64,000 nucleotides of DNA from positions 21,887,432-21,951,431 of the forward strand of contig NW_022098026.1 of NCBI RefSeq assembly GCF_002288925.2. Reading direction: 5' to 3'. Of this stretch, positions 45,595 through 56,689 are shown piece after piece. Position 1 is the stretch's first letter. Each line of letters begins with the position of its first letter. Under the pieces are notes generated by a model. The model saw only the letters and a list, made by a program, of their open reading frames with translations, did no database searches and was not told the origin of the DNA. A program made the position numbers and the translations under genes. The DNA comes from Delphinapterus leucas. Its lineage: Eukaryota; Chordata; Mammalia; Artiodactyla; Monodontidae.

Positions 45595-45815
45595 TACTCA
45601 CTCCCCAGGGTTTGCTGAGCCCTCCCTTTGTGTGAGTTTCTGGACTTACATTTGAAACGCCCTATCCTATTTCACCCTCACAAAGAGCCTCTGAGGTACA
45701 GACAGCAGCACCTCAGAGAAAACAAGCTTGTCACCTCGGGTCACACACCTGGTAAGTGACAGGGCCAAGGTCTGAATTGGGAGTGGCTGACCTCCAAGGC
45801 CTGGCCCCTAAACAT
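45595..45815 (-). mobile_element. MIR SINE
   Basis: 'TTTCACCCTCACAAAGAGCC', 'TCACACACCTGGTAAGTGAC' and 'GGCCAAGGTCTGAATTGGGA' read as reverse-complement MIR. Confidence 0.7.
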
Positions 45816-46587
45816 CTACAACACTGAAGAGACAGCTGGAGAAGCATTCTACAACATCCCCGTGCATCAGGAGATGCTGTAAACGCAGGACCCTTTGGGG
45901 CCTTCCCGGGACAGACCCCTCCCCCATATCCTCTGCTTTAGCTCCTCTCTGAAGTACCTAGATAACGGAATCTGATATACATTTCCTGAGTTGTAACAGT
46001 GACCTGCGTGCATTGTTGCTTGGGGGTATCGACCACTGCAGCTTCTGAGGGAGAAATTTGGCCCAACTCGGTTAACTTAGTTTTACACAAACCGCACTCC
46101 CAGTGACTCAGTGTATACATGCCAGTGGATTTTTCTCCCAGGTCTACAAAAGGACTCATTTGGTGTTTTCATAGAAATACTGTCTCTAGTGGCAGGAATT
46201 TGGAGGTACCCATCACTGGGAGAGGGAAGGAGGAAAAGGTGCTAAGTCCACAGTCATTACGAGGAGGAGGAAAAACACTTTCCACGTAAACTTTGCAGTT
46301 TTGCAGTAACCCGAGTACATTTGGAAGAAATACGTCGGCAGTTTTAATGCGAGGCCCCGTGTGGAATTTATACAGTAAACTGCTCCTGGGGTACTGCTTT
46401 AAATGCTTCACAAATCAGTAGTCTGAACAGATGGAGGCTGGGTGGGTAAGTAGTAAGAGATCAAACTTTGGGATCTGATAAGCCTTGTCTTACTCACAGT
46501 GCAACCTCAGTCTGGTGCCTGCTGCCCAATAGCTACTCAATTACACCTGTGGGACAGATAAATGAATATGACACTTCCTTTAAATAC
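45816..46587. other. Unique sequence
   Basis: Frames at 45938-46159 and 46169-46411 (-) carry no motif. Confidence 0.35.
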
Positions 46588-46595
46588 AGCTTTGA

Positions 46596-46924
46596 GGGCT
46601 TCCCTGGTGGCACAGTGGTTAAGGATCCGCCTGCCAATGCAGGGGACACGGGTTCGAGCCCTGGTCGGGGAAGATCCCACATGTCACGGAGCAACTAACT
46701 CCGTGCGCCGCGACTACTGAGCGGGCGCTCTAGAGCCCGTGAGCCACAACTGCTGAAGCCTGTGCGCCTAGAGCCCTTGCTCTGCAACAAGAGAAGCCAC
46801 CGCAATGAGAAGCCCGCACACCACAACAAAGAGTAGCCCCTGCTCGCTGCAACTAGAGAAAGCCTACACGAAGCAATGAAGACCCAACGCAGCCATAAAT
46901 AAATAAATGTTTAAAAAAAAAAAA
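46596..46924 (+). mobile_element. CHR-1-like SINE
   Basis: 'GGGCTTCCCTGGTGGCACAG', box B-like 'GGACACGGGTTCGAGCCC', 'GAAGACCCAACGCAGCCATA' and an (AAAT)n plus poly-A tail. A short imperfect duplication AGCTTTGA/AGTTTTGA flanks it. Confidence 0.93.
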
Positions 46925-46973
46925 AGTTTTGAATGAAAAGGGTATGATGCAATATGGCTGGTTATACCTCTGC

Positions 46974-47018
46974 TGTCTCTCTCTCTGTCTCTCTCTGTCT
47001 CTCTCTGTCTCTCTCTCA
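46974..47018 (+). repeat. (CTCTCTGT)n microsatellite
   Basis: About five units of an eight-base CTCTCTGT repeat, followed by a (CA)-rich stretch. Confidence 0.95.
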
Positions 47019-47550
47019 TGCACACATACACACATGCACAGAAGCCAGAGCCATCAAGAGAAGCAAAGTCTGGAAGTAAACAGAGGAAATATACCAAAAC
47101 ATTGACAGTGATTATATACATTATGTGGTGGGTCTGTGGGTGTATTTAAACTATATTTTTCTTTCTAATTTTCTGTATCTTCTAATACATAATATAGATA
47201 TATATTTTCTAATATATATTTCTGTTATTTCTAATCTTCTGTCTTTTCATGTAATTTTCTTTAACATAAACTTTTTTTAAATCAAAAGAAGTCATGTACA
47301 AAGGGAAGAAAGGAATGCTTTTGATGGCTAATATATATATATGACACATGGTTTTATATATTATATATAAATATAATGGTTATATAATATAGATATAGAT
47401 AATCTCCTCAAAAGGCCTGCTTTTGGATCTGCAAAGAAAGACTGGGAGCATAGTCTAAGGTGGAGTTGAAAGCTGAAATTGTCCTACATAAGTAAACAAT
47501 AAGATGTGTGGGTCTGCACCTGCATCTGGTGGAGAGAGACAGAGAAGAGA
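47019..47550. other. AT-rich sequence with (TA)n tracts
   Basis: 47330-47400 is almost pure A/T with several TA runs. Nothing else recognised. Confidence 0.4.
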
Positions 47551-47618
47551 AGGGGAGGGGTGGGGGGGGGGTGGGGGAGGGGAGGGAGGGGGGGGGGGGG
47601 GGGGAGGGGAGGGGAGGG
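47551..47618 (+). repeat. G-rich low-complexity tract
   Basis: Purine-only (GGGGA)n and poly-G sequence, including a run of about 16 G residues. It has many G3+ runs and so clear G-quadruplex potential. The Pro-rich peptide on the minus strand is a translation of this tract. Confidence 0.95.
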
Positions 47619-47854
47619 CCTGAATAAAGTGGCAGCAGGCAGACCCAAGAAAAAAAAAATGACACTGAAAAATTTCTCATGATGGGGATTTTAGAAATCA
47701 TTGAGAAAAGCAATGTTCGGGTTTCCATGTTAACTGCTAGTAACAGAGCATCTCCTGTGGGCCAGGCCACGTGCTTGGGGTGGGGCTCTGAAAATGAGAG
47801 AGACAAGACCTCTGTTTTTGTGCCTTCCATGTTCTAGGGAGGGGGCTAATCACA
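47619..47854. other. Unique sequence, possibly L2/MIR remnant
   Basis: 'TAGTAACAGAGCATCTCCTG' and 'GGGGCTCTGAAAATGAGAGA' hint at an old element but cannot be assigned. Confidence 0.3.
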
Positions 47855-48065
47855 ATAGCTAGTGTTTATATAGCACTTAATATGTGCCCAGCACCATGCT
47901 CAGTACTTTACATGTATTAACTCCTTCAATCCTCACAGCAATCCTCTGAGTTCCTTATTTTACTGATGCAAAACTTTTTTGAGAACAAAGTTACATAACT
48001 TGCATAAGACCCCTTAGCCAGCACATGATGAGGTTGGGATTAGAACCCATGCAGGCTGCCCCTAG
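47855..48065 (-). mobile_element. MIR SINE, well preserved
   Basis: 'AGTGTTTATATAGCACTTAA', 'CTTTACATGTATTAACTCC', 'CAATCCTCACAGCAATCCTC' and 'GGGATTAGAACCCATGCAGG' are reverse-complement MIR. Confidence 0.88.
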
Positions 48066-48879
48066 GATTTGCAAGTAAAGGCAATGACAGGTTATAGTGA
48101 ATGGTAGGAAAGGCGTATGCAGAGGATTTTGGTGAGTAACTGGGAAGAATCCACTTTTGACAGATTGGTCCTGGAAGGCCTTAGGTGGTAATATTTAAAT
48201 TGAAATCTAAATGAAGAATAGGAGACATTTCTAAATTGAGAAGAATTTTTCTTCATTATCCCCATACACGACAAGTTGGCCATACACAACAGCCTCGACA
48301 GTAATGGGGCTTTGAGGTTATGGCCAAAAGATCCTCCATAAAAAAGGGTGAGTAAAGTTGCTAGGGATAGAGAGAACACTGACCAGGACTAGACACCAGG
48401 CATGCTCGCTTTCCTCAAAAGCATTCTAGGGGAAAGTAATTTTCAAACCAGGAGACCAGGGATGGTATTCACAAGGACAAAATAGACAAGGGCAAACCAG
48501 GCAGTGGACACTCAATTACACAGTAGAGACAGGAGCTGAAAGAAAAAGGAAAAAGTTGCAATTCCTCCCTCCCCACCGTCCTCAAAGTATCTTTTGCATT
48601 ATATCTTCAGGTCAGTTTCCTAAGAGGCATTATTACAAACTGGCACAGCATAAAGTAGTACAGAATTAACCAGGTTTTGCTGTGTTCCAAATCCATGCTC
48701 ACAGTATACAATTCGCTTTTAGAAAGCAAGAAAATAGGCCTGTTTTTAACAGAGAAGCATGAATAGTAACACTGGCCATTCATGAATAGCTGTTGCTAAG
48801 TGGAAAATGATTCTAACACATTTTATTATTCATAAGTAATCAGGACTAAGTAGCTGGTGAGACGAAGCTTCAGCTATTC
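48066..48879. other. Unique sequence
   Basis: Non-repetitive. The 48770-48870 part with 'CATTCATGAATAGCTGTTGC' looks like possible conserved non-coding DNA. Confidence 0.3.
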
Positions 48880-49013
48880 AAATGAGATCCATTCCAAACT
48901 ATTGCCTTGGACTTTGTGACTGCGAAAAAGGCTTTTGGTGGATTTGATGTGTTTGCAGATGCATTTCCCTTGCCACCATCCATGCTGCTTCTGAATGAGT
49001 CCCTAAACTCGGT
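48880..49013 (+). other. Candidate conserved element or exon
   Basis: A plus-strand frame of about 44 codons (48880-49013, ending FPLPPSMLLL then NESLNS) runs up to a consensus donor 'TCG|GTGAGTAATG' at 49014. A possible acceptor 'GATGTGTTTGCAG' lies inside it at 48960. The minus strand is also open for 95 codons (48870-49157). I recognise neither peptide. The stretch is non-repetitive. Confidence 0.2.
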
Positions 49014-49239
49014 GAGTAATGCCTGGTGAAATCTTCTGCTGTCCTTTGCTGCTAGGGAGAAGATGCTCTTAGAGACCTCTGCCCTGCAGCCTACAGTCTC
49101 CTTCTCTTTCATGCCTCTCCTCTCCCCCTTCTTTATTCCTTCCCTTTGAGCATTCATAGCTCTTTGATGGCTTGAATTAGATTATACCAATGTGGCTATA
49201 TGCTTTCCATTAAAATACTTTCTCGAATATTTGCAATGA
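49014..49239. other. Unique sequence
   Basis: Nothing recognised. Confidence 0.3.
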
Positions 49240-49770
49240 TTCATTTGTATTCACTATCTCTTGCAGCATTACAAATTACCCTGAGGCAGAGAGGCTTAAA
49301 ACAACAAATATTTATTATCTCAGACTTTCTTTGGCCTTGGGGTCAGGAATTTGGGGGTGGCTTGGCTGAGCGGTTCTGGCTCAGGGTCTTTCATGAGGTT
49401 GAAGTCAAGATGTTGCCAGGGGCTTCAGTCATCTGAAGGCTTGACTGTGGCTGAAGGATCTACGTGCCACATGGCTCACTCATGTGGCTGGTGGGTAAAA
49501 ACCTCAGTTCCTCACTGACTGACAGGAGACTTCAGTTCTTCATCACAGGGGCCTCTCCATGGAGCTGCTTGAGTGTCCTCATGAGGAATCCAAGAGAACG
49601 TATGGCAGAAGCTACAATGTCTTTTAGGACCTAGCCTCAGAAGTCATACAGCATTTCCACAATATCTCAGTGGTTACACAAGTCACCCCATTTCAACATG
49701 GGAGGGACTACCAAAGGCATGTAGAATCATGGAGAACATCTTGGAGACCAACTACCACACCAGGGAAGAG
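49240..49770 (-). mobile_element. MLT1-type (ERVL-MaLR) LTR
   Basis: 'CTTAAAACAACAAATATTTA', 'TGGCTCACTCATGTGGCTGG', 'GGGCCTCTCCATGGAGCTGC' pattern and 'GGACCTAGCCTCAGAAGTCA' are reverse-complement MLT1, ending at 'CAACTACCACAC'. Solo LTR, no internal region. Confidence 0.8.
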
Positions 49771-49959
49771 TATGTTATTAGTCTCTGACTTAAAGATACA
49801 GAAGCATAGAGAAACCCAACTGTCCGCCTGACATGAAAAGCAGATGTCACACTCATTTCTATATAGTGGTATAATTCATTCAGTCTTACTTATCTGTGGA
49901 TGAATTATCCACTTTGAAAATCATCAGGGTGGTTATCAAGATTATTATGGTTAATAGTG

Positions 49960-50110
49960 TATTTATTTATAATGCCATTTATTGTATTCTTACCATGTCT
50001 CAGACCTTGGCTAGGACTTTACCTACATTTTGTCTTCACGATAATCCTATGAAGTTGGTATTATTAGCCCTACTTTACAGATAAAGAAACAGACCTAGAA
50101 AGAGTCTCCA
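49960..50110 (-). mobile_element. MIR SINE
   Basis: 'TTCACGATAATCCTATGAAG', 'TACTTTACAGATAAAGAAAC' read as reverse-complement MIR. Confidence 0.75.
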
Positions 50111-50334
50111 GCTTACAAATGATCTTAGACATCATGGAGTATAAACACTTCATAGAAGGAACCTGCAGCCTGGAGAGTTTAATAGACGCTTCTGAAGTCC
50201 ACAGTGAACCAGGGGCTGTGTTGAGACCAAAGCCCTGGCCTCCAGAGTCTGGACAAAGCTTTCTTTCAACTACATGGGGCAGCTTTCTTGTGATCTTTTC
50301 TCTTAAACAAAAGGTCAGAACTCCCACAAGACAT
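50111..50334. other. Unique sequence between two MIRs
   Basis: Open frames on both strands (50070-50327 and 50119-50367) run into the flanking MIRs and carry no motif. Confidence 0.35.
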
Positions 50335-50490
50335 TTAGCCTCTGTGAGCCTGTTAAAATGGGCGTAACAATCAAACTTATCTCATAGAGGGTTGTAAAGA
50401 TTACATAAGCAAAGGAAGGTAAAGTACCAAGTGCAGTGCTTGACACACACAAGGACTGACCCTATGGTAGCTGCTACTATTGTTGTTGTT
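50335..50490 (+). mobile_element. MIR SINE, 3' part
   Basis: 'GCCTGTTAAAATGGGCGTAA', 'CATAGAGGGTTGTAAAGATT', 'AGTGCAGTGCTTGACACACA' match the MIR 3' half. Confidence 0.7.
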
Positions 50491-50493
50491 GTT

Positions 50494-50824
50494 TGTCTTA
50501 GTCTATTTGGGCTGCTATAACAAAATACCACAGACTGGGTGGCTTATAAACAACAGAAATTTATTTCTCACAGTTCTGGAGGCTAGAAGTCTGAGGGTGC
50601 TGGCATGGTCTGGTTTGGGCCCTCTTCAGGTTGCAGACTTCTTACTGTGTCCTCACATGGTGAAAGGGGTGAACTCTTTTATAAGGTCACTAATCCCTTT
50701 CATGAGGGTTCCACCCTCATGCCCTAAGCACCTCCCAAAGGTCCCACATCCTAATACCATCACACTGGGCATTAGGATTTCAGCACATGAATTTTGAGGG
50801 AACACAAACATTCAGACCATAGCA
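50494..50824 (-). mobile_element. MLT1/MST-type MaLR LTR, near complete
   Basis: Plus strand starts TGTCTTAGTCTATTTGGGCT and ends ATTCAGACCATAGCA, with 'CTCACAGTTCTGGAGGCTAG' and 'CACCTCCCAAAGGTCCCACA' between. Reverse-complement MaLR LTR with intact TG...CA ends. Flanking 5-mers do not match, so the duplication has decayed. Confidence 0.9.
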
Positions 50825-51429
50825 ATGTAATTAATTTATGAACAGGAAAACTAAACCAAGCTGTCACTGAGCACCTGGATGGTAGGAATCATGCCTTAAA
50901 CTCAGCATTGTGCTGAACTCCCTATTGCCCTCCTTAATCAAATCAATCCAATGAGCTGGACTCACGGACTAGCCAGCCTCTTCTTTACTCCAATCTTTTA
51001 ACCAAAAAGATTGCTTAAAAGATCTTTTAACCAAAAGATCCAATCTTTTAACCAAGGTGATGTGTGTATGCCCCTGGTTATATTTAAGATGATTCCAGAA
51101 GGAACACATTTTTATATTTTAATAGTTATGTACTTATTTTTAGTAAGTATTAGAAAAATATAACTAAGATAAAATCACTGATTTAATGGATAATCTTGCT
51201 TAGGATGAAGCTAAAACAGGTTGATCTAAAAGAATCTTAAGCTAATAATAGCAATGGCAGCATGCAATCAATTACAAGGAGAACTGTGAAGATGGAATGC
51301 AAATCAGTTTGGGGGAGCCCTAATTTAATATACCTTGAAGATTACAGGGACTTGACAGTTCAGAATAGCTTTGCTTATTATTATTACCCTTTTTATTTTA
51401 CCAGTATATTCTCTTCTGAGATAGCTCAG
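50825..51429. other. Unique sequence with a local triplicated motif
   Basis: 'ATCTTTTAACCAA' occurs three times between 50993 and 51055. The central copy sits in the near-palindrome GATCTTTTAACCAAAAGATC (51021-51040). Nothing else recognised. Confidence 0.45.
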
Positions 51430-51795
51430 CCTGTCTCCTTTACACAAAACAATCCATGCCCCTCTTCTCACTCTAACTCTGGCTTAGAGATCCTTTTCCA
51501 CTCTCTTTATTTGGGTAACTCCTGCCCATGCTTTAAATTTTGGATCACACAAGGCTTCATCTGAGAAAAAGTAATCTCTGTAATCTTTCCTCCAGCCTCG
51601 AAAAGCAACCTGTTTACACCTCTATTCCTGTACTTCGCACTTTGTATGGGAATTAAAGGATTGTGTGTCTCTCTCCCCTACTTTTCTGGGGCTCCTCAAG
51701 GGCAGGGACCATGCCTTATTCATCTTTGCAACCCCAGCACTGACCACAGTGGTTGGCATAAAGAAGGCACTCAATTGTTTACCTGAAATAAGATC
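51430..51795 (+). mobile_element. L2 LINE 3' end
   Basis: 'CACACAAGGCTTCATCTGAG', 'TCCTCAAGGGCAGGGACCAT', 'TCATCTTTGCAACCCCAGCA' and 'AAGAAGGCACTCAATTGTTT' are L2 3' blocks. Confidence 0.8.
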
Positions 51796-52544
51796 TTACT
51801 ATAGGCTGCATAAGAAATTAAACCAATGTTTCTTCGTGTTGGACCCTTAAAATCGGCTGCCTGTCCAATTGACGGGGGCAGGCATGAAGAGCTTTGTAGC
51901 TATTCTGTTTTACTTAAGAAGGCCATCACTATTAAATATTTCTTAGCTTGTCAAATGTGGGAAAGGAAAAAGGGAATATATTGAAGAAAGAGTAGCATGT
52001 CTTCAGGCTCTAAAATGTGGAAACTTCTTTTGGTTGGAACTGGTAACCTGGTTTGAACTTGTAACTTTTAATTGGGACAAAACCCTGGAAAAAAATATCT
52101 CCTGTATGCAAATGACTCCATCTGTGATCCTGTTAAACATTCGTTAGTTCAGCAGAACCTTGCCAAACTGCCACATTGTCTCTTCTTCATGACAATTAAC
52201 ATTTGACAATTAACTGAGAAATGGGGAAATAAACATAGACTATGAACTCATTTTAAATAAAGTGAATATTAAATAAAACACAAACCTGCGAGTTCATTAA
52301 GGTCCTGAAGAACTTGCCAGGAATTGCTATTCCCTCCAGTGTGATGAATCACTAGACTATGAACTTTCCATCAGGACAGGGGGAAAAAAAAGTACAGAGA
52401 AAGTGAAGAAATGTGCGTTCTAGCGCTAATTTTGCTTTGGGGTTGGGCTTTGGACAAGACAGCAAATTTCCTGAGATTTTAGTTTCTTCCTCTATAAATT
52501 AGGTTTTTGGACTAGGCTCTCCAAGAATCTTTCCAGATCAAATA
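51796..52544. other. Unique sequence
   Basis: Nothing recognised. Confidence 0.35.
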
Positions 52545-53320
52545 AACTACCTTTAATTCATTCATCCACTTAATAAATATTTATTGAGTATCTACTATGT
52601 GCTAGGCACTGTGTTAGGTCTTTATAGGTAATCGTTAACAAGATTAAATCTTTGTTCCATTGGAACTTTTAGTCTGGTGGCAGAGGTAAGCATCACACAA
52701 ATGATTATGCAAATAATGATTCAAGTGTGCTTACACTAAGTGTGATGAGGAAGGGCAGGGTAGTGTGAGTATATCTACTTGGAAGGCATTAGAATAGTCC
52801 CAGAGATCAGGGAAGGCTTCCCAGAGGAAGTGATGTATTTTCTTTTTGCGGTACGCGGGCCTCTCACTGCTGTGGCCTCTCCCACTTCAGAGCATAGGCT
52901 CCGGACGCGCAGGCTCAGTGGCCATGGCTCACGGGCCCAGCCGCTCCGCGGCACGTGGGATCCTCCCGGACCGGGGCACGAACCCGCGTCCCCTGCATTG
53001 GCAGGCGGACCCCCAACCACTGCACCACCAGGGAAGCCCCGGAAGTGATATTTGATAGCTGGTATCTGAAAGATGAGTAGGAGTGGCCCAGGGGAAGAAC
53101 TGTAGAAAGGCTGATCCAAGTACAGGAAAGAAGCCGAGTGCTTGAGAAACTAAGAGTAACCAACGAGGGGCTGGGCAGTCATGTGAGCTGAGGTTAGAGA
53201 GGCCGGCTGCAGCCAGTCAAGCGGAACATCATAGGCCACAGAGAGGTCAGCCTCCTTCAGTGGCAAAGGGAAGCCATCCATGGGAGCAATCTAATTGGAG
53301 GTAAAAGATTCACAGTAATT
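52545..53320 (-). mobile_element. L2 LINE 3' part carrying one CHR-2 SINE internally and another at its edge
   Basis: 'TAAATATTTATTGAGTATCT', 'CTATGTGCTAGGCACTGTGT', 'GGGAAGGCTTCCCAGAGGAA' and, after the first SINE, 'TGAAAGATGAGTAGGAGTGG' and 'AACATCATAGGCCACAGAGA' are reverse-complement L2 in order. Confidence 0.85.
52835..53040 (-). mobile_element. CHR-2-like SINE with target-site duplication
   Basis: Minus-strand copy with 'GGGCTTCCCTGGTGGTGCAG', box B-like 'GGACGCGGGTTCGTGCCC' and a very short A-tail (TTTTCTTTTT on plus). GGAAGTGAT flanks it (52826-52834 and 53041-53049). Confidence 0.95.
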
Positions 53321-53321
53321 C

Positions 53322-53528
53322 TTTTTTGTGTGTGTGTGGTATGCGGGCCTCTCACTGTTGTGGCCTCTCCCGTTGCGGAGCACAGGCTCCGGACACGCAG
53401 GCTCAGCGGCCATGGCTCACGGGCCCAGCCGCTCCGCGGCACGAGGGATCCTCGCGGACCGGGGCACAAACCCGTGTCCCCTGCATCGGCAGGCGGACTC
53501 TCAACCACTGTGCCACCAGGGAAGCCCA
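53322..53528 (-). mobile_element. CHR-2-like SINE with 14-bp perfect target-site duplication
   Basis: Minus-strand copy with box B-like 'GGACACGGGTTTGTGCCC'. ATTCACAGTAATTC is identical on both sides (53308-53321 and 53529-53542). The tail end carries a short (TG)n. Overlapping frames here are SINE sequence. Confidence 0.97.
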
Positions 53529-53542
53529 ATTCACAGTAATTC

Positions 53543-54804
53543 CGATTAAGGGAACTTTCTTTTCTCTATCCTTACCTCCAAATTGTGACAGGCCCTAGTT
53601 GGCAAGGTCTTAACTTGGATCCTTCTGGATTAACAATTACAAAAGCAATATTATCATCTGAGGCTTCTCTAGCGTTCTTGACTAATTCCACATGGGCCCG
53701 TGAACGTCTCACACCTTGCAAAAGTTTTTTGCACATTATTGTGATATTCCAGCAAAGAACATGCTGCCGGAACCTTTTGCAAACCTCACTCATGTGGTTA
53801 CAACTCCAATGCTCTCAGGCAGTATGATCTTTTATAAGAAGAGCAGTAGACAATGATTTGAAGGAAGTCAGCGCCTAGCCTACGATTTGGACTCCATATA
53901 GCCCAACTTCCCTATTTCTCTCCTTTTCTTTGTAAAGGATTTAATAGATACCATTTAGAATTTGAGGTGAATTTAAATTGTGTGCTCCTTCTTCCAGGGG
54001 TATGGCATTCTAGATTTAACTCCTATTGTAGACTGAAAGGCTTCATACTCATTCCAAGAGTCTCAGAAAGCAGTCAATAGGTGGGGAAGAAATTGTGGAT
54101 GTTTTGGGGGGTGGAAGGTTGGGTTGGGTTGAGAATCTTTTCAAGTGTGCTTGTGTATACTTTGACTGTGTGTCACACTAACCATGAAGGATGTAGGAGC
54201 CACTTGGATAATGGCTATGGCTATGATTCCCTAACAACAATCTAGGCATTTTTTTTTCTCTTCTACTCTAAACGAAAATATTATGTTATTTTTTTCTGTG
54301 TTAAAAAAATGCAATCCTTCCACAGTACACTGAAAAATGCTATGTACTGTTGGTGTTCCTGATGACTGACCATAATAAGCCAAAGCAATTTTTGGACCTG
54401 AACTTTTCTCTGGGAGTGATTAGGGGTTCACAATCAACATTATTTGTCACTACACTGTTACTTTAACCATCTGATTTATAGCCAACTAAACAGCTCACAT
54501 AAAAGAGACTGGGAGAAAAGTAGGCAATAGGAAGTCTAGGCCCCTTATTTCATAGAAGAGTCATGGAGTTACAGAACTGGGTTACTAACTGATACTGCAG
54601 CAAAAAGTCCAGTGTGTCTGATGATCTGCTTCACCATGGAGGTCACCCAGTTAGTGATCAGTCAGGAAGCTCTGCTGGAGATGATGGTAGTGAAAAGCTG
54701 CATATTCAGGTAATACAGTGAGAGTAGAGGTAACAGAATCACCAAATTCTGCTGTCTGGGGCCATATTGAAATAGTCTTTAAGAATTATCAGTATAAGGA
54801 AGAG
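53543..54804. other. Unique sequence
   Basis: The frames at 53572-53827 have no motif. 54290-54480 is non-repetitive and may be conserved, but nothing shows function. Confidence 0.35.
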
Positions 54805-54960
54805 ATGGTATAGTATAGTATAGTGTTAGTACATAGATTTTGGATTCTGACTTGACCACATCATTGCTGCCTGGCCCTGCATTACCTGTCTATGCTTGAG
54901 TTCCCTTACCTGTCAAATAGGGATAATAACACTAGGGCTGTGGTGAGCTGTGCCAGGACA
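54805..54960 (+). mobile_element. MIR SINE
   Basis: 'TTTTGGATTCTGACTTGACC', 'GAGTTCCCTTACCTGTCAAA' and 'AGGGATAATAACACTAGGGC' follow MIR order after a TATAG microrepeat. Confidence 0.7.
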
Positions 54961-55314
54961 TGGGCGAGGTGAGTGAGGCACTCGCCTTGGGCAAAATGGA
55001 ATGGGGGGGGCCATAAAACTCAGTAATAGAGATAAATGATATTTTAATGTGATACTTTCTTAAAAATTCAAATTAAAAAAAATTCAAATTTAATGTCGAA
55101 AATGCACGATGAACAAACTAGCAAAAGGGCTGTTTTGTGATTAAATACTCTGATCTTTTTGTCTTTCTGAGGTTTTAACAAAAGGTACAGTCACATATTC
55201 AGCCTTTTCTCTATACCGCTGTTTGGGCGGCTGTTTCTGACTTTTAGTATCTTTTGCCATTTAGAGTGTCTGAGAGTTTTCAAAATCATCCAGTCTTGAT
55301 ATTGACTTACAGTT
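54961..55314. mobile_element. Possible ancient repeat, family unknown
   Basis: 'GTGAGTGAGGCACTCGCCTT' followed by 'GGGCAAAATGGAATG' resembles an old dispersed element. Boundaries and name are uncertain. Confidence 0.3.
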
Positions 55315-55915
55315 TACTTACTGTATTTTGTTTTACTTCTCCCACGAGAATTTAATCTCTGTGAAGGCATGGATTTTCTAAAAATGTTTATGTTGAAATA
55401 ATTTTAGATTCATAGAAAAGCTGCTAAGCTAGGATAGAGAATTCACGTATACCCTTTACCCAACTTCCCCTAATCTTAACATCTTATGCAAAACCATGGT
55501 ACATTTATCAAAACTAAGAAATTAACATCAGCATAATACTATTAACTAAACTACAGACTTTATTTAGATTTCCCCAGTTTTTCCATTAATGTCCTTTTTC
55601 TGTTTCAGAATCCACATTGCACTTAGTCATAATGGTTCTTAATCTCCCCCAGTTTGTGACAGTTTCTCTGTCTTTCCTTGTTTCTCATGACCTTAATAGG
55701 TTTGAAGGGTACTGATAAGATATTTTGTAGAATGTCCCTCAATTGGGGTTTATCACATATTTTCTCATGATTAAACTGAACTTATGAATTTTGTAGAAGA
55801 ATACCAGAGGTAATGAAAGCACTTTAAAAATTGTATTTTGATCATTAATGTTTCCTCAGCATCTAGAACAGCACCTGGCACACAGACAATAAAATATCTG
55901 TCAAATATTTGAGGT
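55315..55915 (+). mobile_element. L2 3' end split by an L1M fragment
   Basis: Left part 'CCCACGAGAATTTAATCTCT' and 'GAAGGCATGGATTTTCTA'; right part 'CAGCATCTAGAACAGCACCT' and 'GGCACACAGACAATAAAATA'. The L1 piece at 55381-55845 lies between. Confidence 0.75.
55381..55845 (-). mobile_element. L1M 3'-UTR fragment inserted in L2
   Basis: 'TAGATTCATAGAAAAGCTGC', 'CAACTTCCCCTAATCTTAAC', 'GAATGTCCCTCAATTGGGGT' and 'TTTTCTCATGATTAAACTGA' read as reverse-complement L1M 3' UTR. Confidence 0.7.
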
Positions 55916-56219
55916 GGAATTTACTTGCATCTACCTGATGATGTGGCTAAATATAGACATACAAAGTTTTTCTAAAGAAAATATTTGTAAAATACTGATG
56001 GCTTCTAAAGAAAATTAACTCCCCTGAGAAATCCACTTAGCTCCCAAGGCAAGGTGGGAAATCCTGTTTCTAATTAGCTCTAGGTCATTGACTGGCAGAA
56101 AACAAACAGGTGACCCAAAAATGTAAGAAAGCCAGCTTTAAGTGCAAGGTACAACATTTGAAAAATACTAGTTTCTTTCCTAAATCATGTAATGTCTTAA
56201 CCAAGAACTTGTAGAAAGG
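55916..56219. other. Unique sequence
   Basis: Nothing recognised. Confidence 0.35.
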
Positions 56220-56310
56220 AAGCAGTTGGGTCCTGTTTTTGCTCTGTATCACTAGCATCCAGCATCTTACTTATAAAGTGGGTGCTTTATAAACATTTGC
56301 TTAAACCCAG
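56220..56310 (+). mobile_element. L2 3' end
   Basis: 'CTGTATCACTAGCATCCAGC' and 'GTGGGTGCTTTATAAACATT' follow the L2 terminal order. Confidence 0.55.
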
Positions 56311-56364
56311 TCTACATGATTAACAAACTATATAAGGAGATGCCTACTGGCCCTTGGCAGCTGC

Positions 56365-56510
56365 TCCTCCAAATGATAGAGCACCAATTTCACAAATTAA
56401 TTTTGACTCAGACAAATATGCATTCAAATTCTAGCTCTAGTATATGGCAAATCTCGGGGGCTCTCTGAGCTCCATTTTCTTCTTGTAGAAAAATGGAAAA
56501 AGCCTTTTCA
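56365..56510 (+). mobile_element. MIR SINE, divergent
   Basis: 'CATTCAAATTCTAGCTCTAG' and 'GCTCCATTTTCTTCTTGTAG' match MIR core positions. Confidence 0.5.
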
Positions 56511-56689
56511 TCTTTGTTGTCAAGCACTAAACAAAGTGATGTTTTTTAAGTGCCTAATGGGAGTCCTGACATGTAAGAGTCCTTCTTATCTTTCCTCCTG
56601 TATCTTGTCAGCATCTCACCTGCTCTGCTGGTGGCCACCGGAGGCTTCTATCACAATAGATCACTGCTCCTCAAAAGGCAGACACTACT

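Noticed and set aside
47408..47830. 140-codon Pro/Ser-rich frame on the minus strand
   Set aside because: The Pro-rich core is a translation of the G-rich low-complexity tract.
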